Source: Sphingobacteriales bacterium 16-39-50
GTDB lineage: Bacteria; Bacteroidota; Bacteroidia; Sphingobacteriales; Sphingobacteriaceae
Length of the DNA: 64,000 bases
Direction of reading: 5' to 3'
NCBI GenBank assembly: GCA_002257025.1
Contig: NCHA01000001.1
Coordinates: forward strand, 620,001 to 684,000
This document shows positions 28,701 to 38,095 of the stretch, in pieces; positions within the stretch are counted from its first letter, which is position 1; each line of letters opens with the position of its first letter. Under the pieces are notes generated by a model that was not told where the DNA came from, did not search any database, and was given only the letters and a program-made list of their open reading frames with translations. A program made the position numbers and the translations under genes.

Positions 28701-28825
28701 CGATTAATCGTCAGGATATTAAGGAAATAAAAAGCATGGAAATTTCTGCAATGCCTTCCGGTCTTGAGAAGAAGATCAACAAGCAGGAAATGGCAGATCT
28801 TCTCGCATTTTTACGCAAATTTTAA
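25781..28825 (+). CDS. PVC-type multidomain cytochrome c lipoprotein
   Basis: 1014 aa. A lipoprotein-like start (FIILLIVSCKEKS) is followed by a beta-propeller 'membrane-bound dehydrogenase' domain (about residues 40-430; VPPGFKIELVAAEPLISDPVDMEIDEYG), a HEAT-repeat region (about 450-860), and a C-terminal class I cytochrome with the heme motif C894-x2-C897-H898 (NCAICHQ) and a Met-containing tail. This layout is abundant in Planctomycetes and in Bacteroidetes sugar clusters and probably passes electrons from periplasmic sugar oxidation to the chain. Substrate unknown. First gene of a long co-directional run reaching the SMP-30 gene. Confidence 0.88.
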   Translation: MRIYSPGFVRLAFSSIFIILLIVSCKEKSGTSAVDSDHALSTFEVPPGFKIELVAAEPLISDPVDMEIDEYGNMYVVEMHGYPLDKSGSGNVILLKDTNGDGKMDERIVFADKLTLPAGIMRWKKGILVTDAPNLLYLEDSDNDGKSDIRDTVLTGFALSNPQHNTNNPMYGLDNWIYIGHQGATSTREYKEEFGDEGSEIIFPGSPDAPKLPKNGKGLSIRFQPDKKKIETLSYQTQFGHAFDQYGHWFGCNNSNQGYHEVIANRYFQRNKDLLISSSIQSMSDHLNAPEVFPTTTHPDRQLLTDVGVMTSGCGITVYDGGAFPAPFDKNISFVAEPVSNLVHVDVLKDKGTSFEASAILNNKEFLTSTDAWSRPVNFYVGPDGALYMLDYYRRVIESPEWMSEQAVKAGGLYDGSDMGRIYRITATGQKAAEWTKGLKLGDESSEKLVEHLADNNRWWRTNSQRLLVDRNDKKAVPALLKMTGNPESPMGRLHALWTLEGLAELSPALIEQALKDNEAGIRSNAIKLAELHLQESPQLLKALLSMQNDNDPKVRLQLLLTLGYDNSKESATVRNKLLFQDINDKWIQIAALTASSSQTESILKEVLNKYQSDVPAYSLMVQRLATMIANGGDQNAIKKLLQKSISNGSGKQNQSQGAILEGLAIGMESLKSRSPESINAYKEDQDLLIKTFFNHPSDEVRKGSLDLLRVIGLRTGPETKAAIDKSLLIMADRSLTDKKRTEAINFLALTDPAPYSSLLKNLIVPQEQPVIQLAALKTLSKIPGTVVSEYVLQKWAVLTPEIRDAAIGTFLGNDERINLLLSAIEKNQVQASSVSFGRSVQLMQNKDDKLRNRARTLFTKNEEEGKKVNKAYQEALELKGDATKGQTVYVQNCAICHQVRGKMGVELGPDLGTIHNWTAEIIMANILDPNISISSGYDLWNVELKNGESHQGIISSETDVAITLKNNGKLEKTINRQDIKEIKSMEISAMPSGLEKKINKQEMADLLAFLRKF

Positions 28826-28858
28826 AGGAATAATAGTCTTACAATAAATTATATAAGC

Positions 28859-30622
28859 ATGTCACTCAAAGGTTTAAAATTTCTGCTCTCAGGGCTTGTA
28901 ATAATTGCTACCCAAACAGCTTACGGACAAGGGCCTGATAAAGTATTCAGGGCATCAGTGGTCAAGGTTGATATAACCCCTGATGAACCGAAAATGTTGC
29001 TGGGCTATGCAGCAAGGAAATCAACCGGGATCAATGACCGCATTTACCATCGGATCGTCGCGATGGATGATGGAGTGAAGCAATTTTTTCTCGTTTCAAC
29101 AGACATTTGTGTGATGTCACCTTCTGAATATGACCATGTTGCAGCTATTCTTCAGAAAGATCTTGGTATTGATCCCGAGAATTTTTGGTGGACATTAACC
29201 CATACCCATTCCGCACCTGAAGTTGGAGTTCCCGGCCTGCCCGAAGTTTTCATGGGAGATCGTTATAAGCATGATGTAGATACCGCCTATACCTCCCTGG
29301 TTGAACGTTCCCTGATAAAAGGTATCACAGAAGCCCGAAGCAAACTGGTAAAAGCCAAACTGGGCGTTGGCTGGGGATTTTCTCAGGCCAATATTAACCG
29401 CCGGGCGATTGATGAAAATGGTAAAGCTTCCTTAGGATTAAATCCGGAAGGTGCTGTTGACCGCAAAATTGGTTTGATCCGTCTCGATAAAGAAGATGGA
29501 AGTCCGCTTGCTCTGATAGCCAATTATGCGATCCACGGAACAGTACTTGGACCTGCTCAAACTGAGATCAGTGGTGATGCTCCCGGAATCGTATCAGAAT
29601 ATGTCGAACAAAAATTAGGTGTCCCACTCCTCTTCATCAATGGTGCAGCAGGTAATCTGGCGCCTATTTATAGTGTTTATCCCAATCCAAAAGCAGGACA
29701 TCTGAGTCAGTTCAAGGTACTTTTAGGCGATAAGATTCTCTCTGCTAATAAAGAAATTGTATCCGTACGTTCTGATGTTAAGTTATTTACAGGATCACTG
29801 ATCATAGAAACCCCAAGAAAGCCCAATTTAAGCTGGCCTAAGGATTTAGCAAGATATACCCAGACTTCAGCGAATGGAGACCATATGGTGCTGCTGCCGG
29901 CAAGGTTCCTGAAGATCAATGAAGATGTGGCTATTTGGAGTTTACCCGTTGAACTATTTTGTGAGATCTCGAACGAGATCCGTGATCGTTCTCCCTTCCC
30001 TTTTACATTTTTCTATGGCTATACGAATGGATGGCTTGGATATCTGCCCACAGAAAAAGAATGGAAGCATGGAGGCTATGAAATCGAAACCGTTTCACCT
30101 TATACTCCTGTCGTGGAGAAACATTTAAAAGAAGCTGTTCTGGGCTATCTGGAAGGTGAAATGAAAAGCACACCATCCTTCCAGCCGCAATCAGCCAACA
30201 TACCCACAACGGTTAAAGCAGAAACCGATGGCATGCTCAGACTAACTGCCCGAAATGGAAAGGGAATTGGACCGAAAATTAAATATATGCCGGAATGGTG
30301 GGCTTTTGGATGGTTTACCAACCTGGACAGGGTTGAGTGGGATGTTGTGGTTGAGCTTGAAGGGGAATACAATGCCGAACTGGTATGGTCAGTTTCTGAT
30401 GAAACAGCCGGTAATGAGTTTTTGCTGGAAGCCGGTAAACAAAAACTGACCGGAACAATTGACCGCAGCGGTTCCTGGGAAACTTTCAAGTCAAAAAATA
30501 TAGGTACAATCAAACTTAAACCGGGAAGGCAGAAAATCGTTTTCAGATCTAACAAGCCTGTTGTAGATGCCGGTATGTTAGACCTGAGGGAAATTAAACT
30601 TAGCCTGGTTAAAAGCAAATAA
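28859..30622 (+). CDS. Neutral/alkaline ceramidase-like secreted hydrolase
   Basis: 587 aa. A signal peptide (to about AYGQ, residue 24) is followed by the 'neutral/alkaline non-lysosomal ceramidase, N-terminal' domain (DITPDEPKMLLGY, metal motif HTHSAP at 115-120, FINGAAGNLAPIYSVYP), and a C-terminal beta domain of about 130 aa. True ceramidases are longer and this group occurs widely in carbohydrate loci without ceramide, so the name gives fold, not substrate. Starts 33 bp after the cytochrome gene. Confidence 0.8.
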   Translation: MSLKGLKFLLSGLVIIATQTAYGQGPDKVFRASVVKVDITPDEPKMLLGYAARKSTGINDRIYHRIVAMDDGVKQFFLVSTDICVMSPSEYDHVAAILQKDLGIDPENFWWTLTHTHSAPEVGVPGLPEVFMGDRYKHDVDTAYTSLVERSLIKGITEARSKLVKAKLGVGWGFSQANINRRAIDENGKASLGLNPEGAVDRKIGLIRLDKEDGSPLALIANYAIHGTVLGPAQTEISGDAPGIVSEYVEQKLGVPLLFINGAAGNLAPIYSVYPNPKAGHLSQFKVLLGDKILSANKEIVSVRSDVKLFTGSLIIETPRKPNLSWPKDLARYTQTSANGDHMVLLPARFLKINEDVAIWSLPVELFCEISNEIRDRSPFPFTFFYGYTNGWLGYLPTEKEWKHGGYEIETVSPYTPVVEKHLKEAVLGYLEGEMKSTPSFQPQSANIPTTVKAETDGMLRLTARNGKGIGPKIKYMPEWWAFGWFTNLDRVEWDVVVELEGEYNAELVWSVSDETAGNEFLLEAGKQKLTGTIDRSGSWETFKSKNIGTIKLKPGRQKIVFRSNKPVVDAGMLDLREIKLSLVKSK

Positions 30623-30648
30623 ACATTCATTTATTAAATCAATATAAA

Positions 30649-31503
30649 ATGATAACCATAAAAAATTCTCTCTGGTATTTATGCCTTCTCGCCGTTTCAT
30701 TCATTGGATGTGCTGAAAATTCCAAAAAAACTCAGGATCAAAATGCTGAATGGAATATCGGAGTAGCCTTGTATTCCTTCAACCGCTTTTCATTTGCTGA
30801 TGCCCTTGATAAAGCAGACAGCGCAGGAGTGAATTATGTGGAAGGCTTTTCTTTCCATAATATGGGGAAGGAATTCAATGATAAAACTATGGCTGCGATG
30901 ACTGATGAAGACATCAGCAAATTGAAGGAAATGCTCAGCGCTAAAAAGCTTGAAATGCAATCTATGTATGTAAGTGGTGCGAAAAACGAAGCCGACTGGA
31001 AATATTATTTTGAGCTGGCTAAAGCAATGAATATGCAGCACCTTGTAGCTGAACCTGAAAAGGAATCATGGGACATGCTGGATAGTCTGGCAGGAGTATA
31101 CAAAATCAAAATAGCCATTCATGAGCATGCGAAAGGAAAAAGCCAATACTGGCATCCTGATTCTGTAATAGCCGCTATGAAAGACCATCCAAATTTTGGT
31201 GTATGTGCCGATCTTGGGCATTGGGAGAGAAGCGGATTAAATCCTGTAGAATGTTTGAAAAAACTGGAAGGAAACATACTTGGAGTCCACCTGAAAGACA
31301 TCCATCAATCCAACAACCCTGATGCAAATGATGTTGTTATAGGAAAAGGCGTGATTAATTTCCCTGCTATAATAGATGAATTCAAACGTCAGCAATTTAA
31401 GGGTGTGATTCATGTAGAATGTGAACATAAAATGGAAAATAACCTCGCTGAAGTGATTGCAGGGAAGAAATACTTCGAGGGATTATATACTAAAGTCAAT
31501 TAA
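30649..31503 (+). CDS. Sugar phosphate isomerase/epimerase-like lipoprotein
   Basis: 284 aa. Lipobox in VSFIGCAEN, then an AP-endonuclease-2/xylose-isomerase TIM barrel (VALYSFNRFSFADALDKADSAGVNYVEGFSFH ... GVCADLGHWERSGLNPVECLKKLEGNILGVHLKD ... GVIHVECEH) with the His/Asp/Glu metal ligands. Export of this cytosolic-type fold is a recurring feature of Bacteroidetes catabolic clusters; probably a hydrolase or epimerase for a periplasmic sugar derivative. Confidence 0.82.
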   Translation: MITIKNSLWYLCLLAVSFIGCAENSKKTQDQNAEWNIGVALYSFNRFSFADALDKADSAGVNYVEGFSFHNMGKEFNDKTMAAMTDEDISKLKEMLSAKKLEMQSMYVSGAKNEADWKYYFELAKAMNMQHLVAEPEKESWDMLDSLAGVYKIKIAIHEHAKGKSQYWHPDSVIAAMKDHPNFGVCADLGHWERSGLNPVECLKKLEGNILGVHLKDIHQSNNPDANDVVIGKGVINFPAIIDEFKRQQFKGVIHVECEHKMENNLAEVIAGKKYFEGLYTKVN

Positions 31504-31522
31504 AAAACAATCTTTAAACAAA

Positions 31523-32368
31523 ATGAAATCATTTCCGCAAATCCTAAACAGAGATTTAATTTTTTTAAATAAGAATACATTTCTATTAATATTATCACTT
31601 TTTCTTTCTGCTCAAATGCTTTTGGCGCAACAAGCTGAAACAACATTTGCCTGGCCTGAGGGAAAGCAGATAGCCATCAGTTTAAGTTTCGATGATGCCC
31701 GTGCAAGCCAGGTAGATGCCGGAACCGCACTGCTTGATCAGTATGGAGTGAAAGGTACATTTTACGTGGTTCCAAACTCTGTTAAACAAAGATTGGAAGG
31801 CTGGAAGAAAGCAGTTGCCAGTGGTCATGAAATCGGGAATCATTCTTTCAACCATCCCTGTACAGGCAATTTTCCATGGTCGCGACAAAAGGCCATAGAA
31901 AACTATACCCTTAAGCAAATGCGGAATGAGTTAATTCTGGCCAATAAAGATATCAAGGAATTACTCGGAGTTGAGTCTGAGGTTTTTGCATATCCTTGCG
32001 GACAAACCTATATCGGCAGAGGGGAAAACACGAAAAGTTATGTACCTGTCGTATCAAAATTATTTCTCAGCGGCAGAGGCTGGCTGGATGAAGGACCCAA
32101 TGCACCTCAATTCTGTGATCTTGCCCAGCTAACCGGAATGGAAATGGACGGAAAAGATTTTGAGCAAATTCTACCGCTGATTGAAAATGCGAAAAAGAGC
32201 GGTGCCTGGCTGGTTCTTGCCGGCCATGAAATGGGTGCATCCGGAAATCAAACAACCCGATTGAGTATGCTGAAAAAGCTGATTGAATATGCACAAAACC
32301 CGGCAAACGGGATCTGGATTGCTCCCGTTGGAACAGTGGCTAAATATATTAAGGGGCAGAAGGGATAA
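31523..32368 (+). CDS. Secreted polysaccharide deacetylase (CE4/NodB family)
   Basis: 281 aa from the ATG at 31523; earlier codons overlap the isomerase gene. Signal-anchor region FLLILSLFLSAQMLLAQ. NodB homology domain: ISLSFDDARASQ (metal Asp), GHEIGNHSFNHP (metal His pair), and VFAYPCGQTYIG. Removes N- or O-acetyl groups from a glycan; the C-terminal WLVLAGHEMG supplies the last active-site part. Member of the same run of exported sugar enzymes. Confidence 0.85.
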   Translation: MKSFPQILNRDLIFLNKNTFLLILSLFLSAQMLLAQQAETTFAWPEGKQIAISLSFDDARASQVDAGTALLDQYGVKGTFYVVPNSVKQRLEGWKKAVASGHEIGNHSFNHPCTGNFPWSRQKAIENYTLKQMRNELILANKDIKELLGVESEVFAYPCGQTYIGRGENTKSYVPVVSKLFLSGRGWLDEGPNAPQFCDLAQLTGMEMDGKDFEQILPLIENAKKSGAWLVLAGHEMGASGNQTTRLSMLKKLIEYAQNPANGIWIAPVGTVAKYIKGQKG

Positions 32369-32427
32369 ATTAAGCTTTTAAATGATCTAATAAGCTATCT
32401 GTTAAATAATAAAAAGCATTGAAGTCT

Positions 32428-33999
32428 ATGCAACTATCAAGAATTTACCAGAATTTAAATCCTGAAGAAATTCAGGCACTTATCTTCCCTAGTTCTGGAT
32501 TTATCAAATCCTTGTTCAAGCCTGTCATCACTCCCTTTTCGACGCTCTTGTTAGCGTTTACCTTTTGTTGCTCTTTGAATTCATCTGCATCAGAAATATA
32601 CATTGGAAAGTCGACAGCCGATATCAGCCCTACCCTTCCGGTGGCTTTAATGGGTCAGTTTAATCTGCGGATTGCACATACTGCAGCCACGCCTCTGACT
32701 GCCAATGTAGTGGCACTGGAATCAAGAGAAGGCACAAAATCTCTTGATGCGGCTGTATTCGTATCCTGCGACCTGGTTTATATCCCAACGCCATTACTTT
32801 CAATGATCAGGATGGAAGTATCAAAACAAATACCCGGTTTCGATGGCAACAAAATTATTCTGAATGCAACACATACCCATACTGCACCGGTACTGGAAGA
32901 CAATTTAGATGAATCCTCGTTTTTGTACAAAATCCCGGGAGGGGTAAGTCCGGTAAGTGCATACAGAGCATTATTTGTAAAGAATGTGGCCGATGCGATA
33001 GTTAAAGCCTGGAACAGCCGCAGCCCCGGTAGTGTAAGCTGGGGACTTAACAGAACTGCAATCCCATACAACCGTCGTGCATCTTATGCCAATAATACGA
33101 CAACAATGTATGGTAAAACCAATGTACCTGAGTTTCGGAATCTGGAAGGTTATGAAGATCATGATATTAATTCCCTTTTCTTCTGGAATAAAGAAGGTAA
33201 GCTGATTGCAATGAGTATTGACGTTGCCTGTCCGGCGCAGGAAGTTGAAGGCCGCTCGGAGGTAAATGCAGATTACTGGCATCCTGTTCGAATGGCATTG
33301 AAGGAGAAATTTGGAGATGATTTAACTGTACTGGGCTGGATTGGCGCGGCAGGAGATCAGTCGCCACATATTATGTATCGCAAGGCAGCCGATGAACGTA
33401 TGCTTAAACTAAGTAATAAGACCCGCATGGAAGATATCGCAGCACGGGTTGTAACTGCAGTTGAGGAAAGCTATAAAATAGTAAAGAATGACCAGTATCG
33501 CAATCTTCAGCTGGTCCATAAAGTTGAAAAGATTAAGCTACCGGTGCGGATAATCACAGAAAAGGAATACGAAGAATCCAAAATTGTACGGGATGAAGCT
33601 GCAGCTCTTATTGCAAAAGACCCGAAAGCTGCCGACCAGCAGTATGCAAAAATGACCTGGTTTGGAGATGTTCTAAAACGGTATGAAAAGCAAAAAGCAA
33701 ATCCTGATTATGAAACAGAAATACATGTATTGCGCCTTGGGGATGCTGTAATATGCACCAATCAATTCGAACTGTTTACTGATTATGGTATACGCATTCA
33801 GGCTCGCAGCAAGGCCTTACAAACATTTGTGGTTCAGCTTGCAGGTCCGGGGACCTATCTCGCGACAGAAAAAGCAATCCGGGGTGGTGGTTACAGTGCT
33901 GTTTGTCAGAGTAATATCGTTGGTTCGGAGGGCGGACAAATTCTTGTCGACCGGACTGTTAAATTAATTGATGAAATGTGGGCCGAAAAAACCAATTGA
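32428..33999 (+). CDS. Second neutral/alkaline ceramidase-like hydrolase
   Basis: 523 aa from the ATG at 32428. An unusually long N-terminal leader (about 38 residues before the hydrophobic FSTLLLAFTFCCSLNSSASE) precedes the domain with THTHTAPV (148-155) and GAAGDQSPHIM. Only distantly similar to the 28.9-kb paralogue, so two hydrolases of one fold act in one locus, probably on different parts of one substrate. The leader may mean the true start is internal, but no good ATG sits just before the hydrophobic core. Confidence 0.78.
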   Translation: MQLSRIYQNLNPEEIQALIFPSSGFIKSLFKPVITPFSTLLLAFTFCCSLNSSASEIYIGKSTADISPTLPVALMGQFNLRIAHTAATPLTANVVALESREGTKSLDAAVFVSCDLVYIPTPLLSMIRMEVSKQIPGFDGNKIILNATHTHTAPVLEDNLDESSFLYKIPGGVSPVSAYRALFVKNVADAIVKAWNSRSPGSVSWGLNRTAIPYNRRASYANNTTTMYGKTNVPEFRNLEGYEDHDINSLFFWNKEGKLIAMSIDVACPAQEVEGRSEVNADYWHPVRMALKEKFGDDLTVLGWIGAAGDQSPHIMYRKAADERMLKLSNKTRMEDIAARVVTAVEESYKIVKNDQYRNLQLVHKVEKIKLPVRIITEKEYEESKIVRDEAAALIAKDPKAADQQYAKMTWFGDVLKRYEKQKANPDYETEIHVLRLGDAVICTNQFELFTDYGIRIQARSKALQTFVVQLAGPGTYLATEKAIRGGGYSAVCQSNIVGSEGGQILVDRTVKLIDEMWAEKTN

Positions 34000-34061
34000 T
34001 ATGATGAGAAACAATCTAAGATTACCGGAGATGATATTTGTCAGGGTTATTTAAATTAAGA

Positions 34062-35456
34062 ATGGATATTATCTTCGTCATACTACCACTCCTATTATTA
34101 ATGTATGCCGCATACAAGGGTTTCAGCGTTATCCTTTTTGCGCCGTTAACTGCATTGCTGGCAGTACTTTTAATAAATCCGGCCTGGGTTCCTGCTTTTT
34201 TCTCAGGCATTTTTATGGAGAAAATGGCAGGGTTTGTGAAACTCTATTTCCCGGTTTTTCTATTGGGTGCTATTTTCGGAAAAGTGATTGAACTATCCGG
34301 TTTTGCGAAATCTATTGCCCATTTAGTTATCAAAGTAATTGGTGAAAGCAAGTCAATGCTCGCCATAGTGTTAGTTGGAGCCTTATTAACTTATGGAGGG
34401 GTATCGCTTTTTGTGGTCGCTTTTGCCTTGTATCCATTTGCATCTGAGCTTTTTAAGAAGACTAATATTCCAAAACGTCTTATTCCGGGCACTATAGCTT
34501 TGGGAGCCTTTACCTTCACAATGGACGCATTGCCGGGTTCTCCACAGATCCAAAATATCATTCCAACAACATTTTTTAATACAAATACCTGGGCTGCTCC
34601 ATGGCTGGGGCTAATCGGGGGAATTTTTGTTCTGTCTGTAGGAATGCTTTATCTGGAATGGCGCAGAAAGAGTGCAAAATTAGCTGGTGAAGGTTATGGA
34701 GTTGGACACATCAATGAACCGGAAGAAATATCCAGTTATAAACTACCAAATGCTTTTACTGCCCTGCTTCCATTAATCCTTGTGGGTGTTTGCAATAGAA
34801 TATTCACTGAATTGATTATCAGAAATTACGGTAAAAGTTTTGATTTTTCGGCAATTGGCATTAACGGTATATCTTCAATAGAAATACCCAAACTTGCAGC
34901 TATCTGGGCTGTGGAAGCTGCCTTATTAATTGGTATAATTACTGTTCTAATACTTGCTTACAGCAGAATTAAAGTAAATTTCAATGCACGTATTAATCTG
35001 TCAATTGGAGGAGCCTTACTTGCAACACTAAATACGGCCTCTGAATATGGTTTTGGTGGTGTAATCGCCGCTTTGCCTGGGTTTAAGGCTTTGAATGATG
35101 GTCTGGCTTCTACAATAAGCGATCCGCTTGTTAATGAAGCAGTTACGATAACCACTTTAGCCGGAGTAACAGGATCGGCTTCGGGAGGAATGAGTATTGC
35201 ACTGGCTTCGATGAGCGAAACATATATTGCTGCAGCTACTAAATTGGGAATCCCAATGGATGTACTTCATCGGGTTGCTTCAATGGCCAGTGGCGGAATG
35301 GATACACTCCCGCATAATGGTGCCGTAATCACATTACTCGCTATCACGGGGCTAAGTCACCGGCAGTCATATATGGATATTTTTTCAATGACTATCATTA
35401 AAACACTTGCAGTTTTTTTAATTATTGCGGTGTATTATTTAACGGGAATAGTCTAA
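34062..35456 (+). CDS. GntP-type gluconate/sugar-acid:H+ symporter
   Basis: 464 aa from the ATG at 34062 (TTG at 34038 rejected). About 12 hydrophobic helices. The GntP/ion-transporter-superfamily motif GALLTYGGVSLFVVAFALYPFA and the C-terminal SMASGGMDTLPHNGAVITLLAITGLSH are clear. Imports hydroxyl-acids such as gluconate across the inner membrane. Its place directly before a sugar-acid dehydratase gene supports a sugar-acid substrate. Confidence 0.85.
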   Translation: MDIIFVILPLLLLMYAAYKGFSVILFAPLTALLAVLLINPAWVPAFFSGIFMEKMAGFVKLYFPVFLLGAIFGKVIELSGFAKSIAHLVIKVIGESKSMLAIVLVGALLTYGGVSLFVVAFALYPFASELFKKTNIPKRLIPGTIALGAFTFTMDALPGSPQIQNIIPTTFFNTNTWAAPWLGLIGGIFVLSVGMLYLEWRRKSAKLAGEGYGVGHINEPEEISSYKLPNAFTALLPLILVGVCNRIFTELIIRNYGKSFDFSAIGINGISSIEIPKLAAIWAVEAALLIGIITVLILAYSRIKVNFNARINLSIGGALLATLNTASEYGFGGVIAALPGFKALNDGLASTISDPLVNEAVTITTLAGVTGSASGGMSIALASMSETYIAAATKLGIPMDVLHRVASMASGGMDTLPHNGAVITLLAITGLSHRQSYMDIFSMTIIKTLAVFLIIAVYYLTGIV

Positions 35457-35574
35457 CATTTTCTAAGGCATAAATAAAGCTCAATATTGTTATTCATAAT
35501 TGTGTGTTTAAGGATTTTTCAACACCTTTAGTTATAGGGTTCGGAATGAAAGATTTTGTTTAAAAAAGATAAAA

Positions 35575-37287
35575 ATGAGTAAAAAATTACGTAGCCAGCA
35601 GTGGTTTGGCAAGACTGGTAAAGATGGGATAATTTACAGGGCCTGGATGAAGAATCAGGGTATACCCGACTATGAGTTCAAGGGTAAACCGATTATCGGA
35701 ATATGTAATACCTGGTCGGAACTGACTCCTTGCAATGCTCATTTCAGAGAGCTTGCAGAGTCTGTCAAACGAGGAATCTTTGAAGCCGGAGGTTTCCCTG
35801 TAGAATTTCCGGTGATGTCATTGGGCGAAACTCTGATCAAACCAACAGCGATGCTTTACCGCAATCTGGCAAGCATGGATGTGGAGGAATCGATTCGTGC
35901 AAATCCAATGGATGGTGTTGTTTTATTGTGCGGATGTGATAAAACCACCCCTTCGCTGGTTATGGGGGCCTGCAGTGTTAATATTCCAACGATCGTAGTA
36001 TCCGGTGGACCAATGCTCACCGGTAAATATAATGGCAGGGATATAGGTACAAGTGATGTCTGGAGGTTCACAGATGATGTAAAATCTGGCACCATGTCTG
36101 AAGAAGAGCTTAATATTGCAGAGGCGGGTTTATGCCGCAGTCAGGGGCATTGCGCGGTTATGGGTACAGCTTCGACTATGGCCACTATGGTTGAATCTTT
36201 AGGACTTACCCTGCCTCAGAATGCAGCCATTCCAGCTGCTGATTCAAGACGGAAAGTTCTGGCGCAATTATCAGGCAAAAGAATAGTAGAGATGGTAAGA
36301 GAAGACCAAAAATTATCAGATATCCTTACCAGAGAAGCTTTTGAAAATGCGATTAAAGTTAATGCTGCGATCGGTGGATCTACGAATTTCGTGATTCACT
36401 TATTAGCTATTGCGGGCAGGATAGGCGTACCGCTCGAGATCAAAGATTTTGATCGACTGTCAGCCTCCATTCCACTTTTGGCGAATCTTCAACCTTCAGG
36501 AAAATTCTTCATGGAAGACCTGTATTACGCCGGCGGAGTACCTGCCCTGCTAAAGGAACTTGATTCTTTCCTCCACACAGATTGTATTACCGCCAACGGG
36601 AAAACAGTCAGGGAAAATTACCAGACTGCAAAATGCTATAACAGGGAGGTCATTGCATCCATCGATAAACCATTTAATAATACAACTGCATTGGCGGTTT
36701 TGTATGGTAATATTTGCGAAAACGGCGCGGTAATCAAACCAACTGCCGCAAGTCCGCATTTGTTCCAGCACAGCGGGAAAGCAGTCGTTTTTGAAAATAT
36801 TGAAGATTATAAATTAAGGATTGATGATCCTAATTTGCCTGTAGATGAAAACAGCGTCCTTGTTTTAAAGAATGTAGGTCCGAAAGGTTATCCGGGCATG
36901 CCGGAGGTAGGTAATATGACCTTACCCTTGAAACTGCTTGAAAAGGGAGTTAAAGATATTGTCAGAATCTCTGACGGCCGCATGAGCGGTACAGGTTTTG
37001 GAACTGTTGTTTTGCACATCTCGCCTGAGGCAACTTTGGGAGGAAATTTTAGCGTGCTTGAAACCGGAGACCTGATTATACTGGATCTCAATGCCCGTAC
37101 GCTGAATGTCGACCTCAGTCCGGAAGAGCTTCAGCTCAGAAAAGATAAGTGGAAGCCCTCTCCTGCGCTTACTGATAGAGGCTATACCAGTCTGTACATC
37201 AATAACGTAGAGCAGGCACATTTAGGTGCCGACCTTGGTTTCCTTAAAGGGGGCTCTGGCAGTGAGGTAACGAGAGACTCTCATTAA
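35575..37287 (+). CDS. IlvD/Edd family sugar-acid dehydratase (arabonate/xylonate type)
   Basis: 570 aa, [2Fe-2S] enzyme. The three cluster cysteines are Cys53, Cys121 and Cys193, matching the spacing of L-arabonate dehydratase; Lys123 in CDKTTPS is the likely carbamylated Mg ligand. The N-terminal LRSQQWFG and INxTWSE-like CNTWSELTPCN are typical of the pentonate/hexonate branch rather than branched-chain IlvD. It should dehydrate a sugar acid to its 2-keto-3-deoxy acid. Between GntP permease and SDR in the operon; the exact sugar is open. Confidence 0.87.
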   Translation: MSKKLRSQQWFGKTGKDGIIYRAWMKNQGIPDYEFKGKPIIGICNTWSELTPCNAHFRELAESVKRGIFEAGGFPVEFPVMSLGETLIKPTAMLYRNLASMDVEESIRANPMDGVVLLCGCDKTTPSLVMGACSVNIPTIVVSGGPMLTGKYNGRDIGTSDVWRFTDDVKSGTMSEEELNIAEAGLCRSQGHCAVMGTASTMATMVESLGLTLPQNAAIPAADSRRKVLAQLSGKRIVEMVREDQKLSDILTREAFENAIKVNAAIGGSTNFVIHLLAIAGRIGVPLEIKDFDRLSASIPLLANLQPSGKFFMEDLYYAGGVPALLKELDSFLHTDCITANGKTVRENYQTAKCYNREVIASIDKPFNNTTALAVLYGNICENGAVIKPTAASPHLFQHSGKAVVFENIEDYKLRIDDPNLPVDENSVLVLKNVGPKGYPGMPEVGNMTLPLKLLEKGVKDIVRISDGRMSGTGFGTVVLHISPEATLGGNFSVLETGDLIILDLNARTLNVDLSPEELQLRKDKWKPSPALTDRGYTSLYINNVEQAHLGADLGFLKGGSGSEVTRDSH

Positions 37288-37304
37288 AAATTACAACTCA
37301 GAAT

Positions 37305-38072
37305 ATGAATTATAAGTCATTCGACAAAAAAGTAGCTATTGTTACCGGTGCGGGTCAGGGAATTGGTTTCGAAATTTGCCGACAACTGGCAAAAGAAGGA
37401 GCTGCTGTTATATTAAACGATCTGGATGCAGATCTTTCGGAGAGTGCAGCAAAGAAAATCAGGGCGGAAGATGGTAATTGCATTTCCCTTGCGGGCGATT
37501 CGTGTGATCTGGACTTCATTCAAAGCATGGTCGATCTGGCCGTCAGGCAATTCGGGAAACTGGATATCGTGATTGCTAATGCAGGTATCACTTTATTTGG
37601 CGACTTTTTAACTTACAGCCCGGAAGCCTTTAACCGGGTACTTAATGTAAATATGGGAGGCACATTCTTCCTGACACAGGCCGCAGCCAAGCAGATGAAA
37701 CAACAGGCTGATGGTGGTTCAATCCTGTTCACTTCATCCATTACCGGGCGCCAGGCACATAAAGATCTGGCTGCTTATGCGATGACCAAGGCAGCCCTGG
37801 ACATGCTCGCAAGAAACCTGGTGATCGAGCTTTCTGCTTATAAAATCAAGGTAAATACCATTGCTCCCGGGGCAACCATAACAGAAAGAACAACGAATGA
37901 CCCTGATTATGAGACAGTTTGGTCAAAGCTAACACCTATGGGTAGACCGGGTACAACTACGGATGTCGCCAACGCTGCCCTCTTCCTGGTATCTGATAAG
38001 GCGAAACAGATTACCGGGCAATGTCTTGTAATTGATGGTGGTTGGTCATGCATCAGTCCCTCTCCTTTTTGA
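37305..38072 (+). CDS. SDR family dehydrogenase
   Basis: 255 aa. NAD(P) motif TGAGQGIG (14-21), NAG in ANAGITLFGD, catalytic SS in LFTSSITG and YAMTK (Tyr-x3-Lys). C-terminal GQCLVIDGGWSC is classical. 17 bp behind the dehydratase and 23 bp before the SMP-30 start, so it should oxidise a sugar, sugar lactone precursor or 2-keto-3-deoxy acid of this pathway; compare L-fucose/L-arabinose oxidative routes. Confidence 0.88.
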   Translation: MNYKSFDKKVAIVTGAGQGIGFEICRQLAKEGAAVILNDLDADLSESAAKKIRAEDGNCISLAGDSCDLDFIQSMVDLAVRQFGKLDIVIANAGITLFGDFLTYSPEAFNRVLNVNMGGTFFLTQAAAKQMKQQADGGSILFTSSITGRQAHKDLAAYAMTKAALDMLARNLVIELSAYKIKVNTIAPGATITERTTNDPDYETVWSKLTPMGRPGTTTDVANAALFLVSDKAKQITGQCLVIDGGWSCISPSPF

Positions 38073-38095
38073 TTTTCAGAAATCATCATCAAATA

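Noticed and set aside
28859..33999. True ceramidase or sphingolipid-degradation operon
   Set aside because: The fold name alone is not evidence; neighbours are sugar-related and no sphingolipid genes are present.
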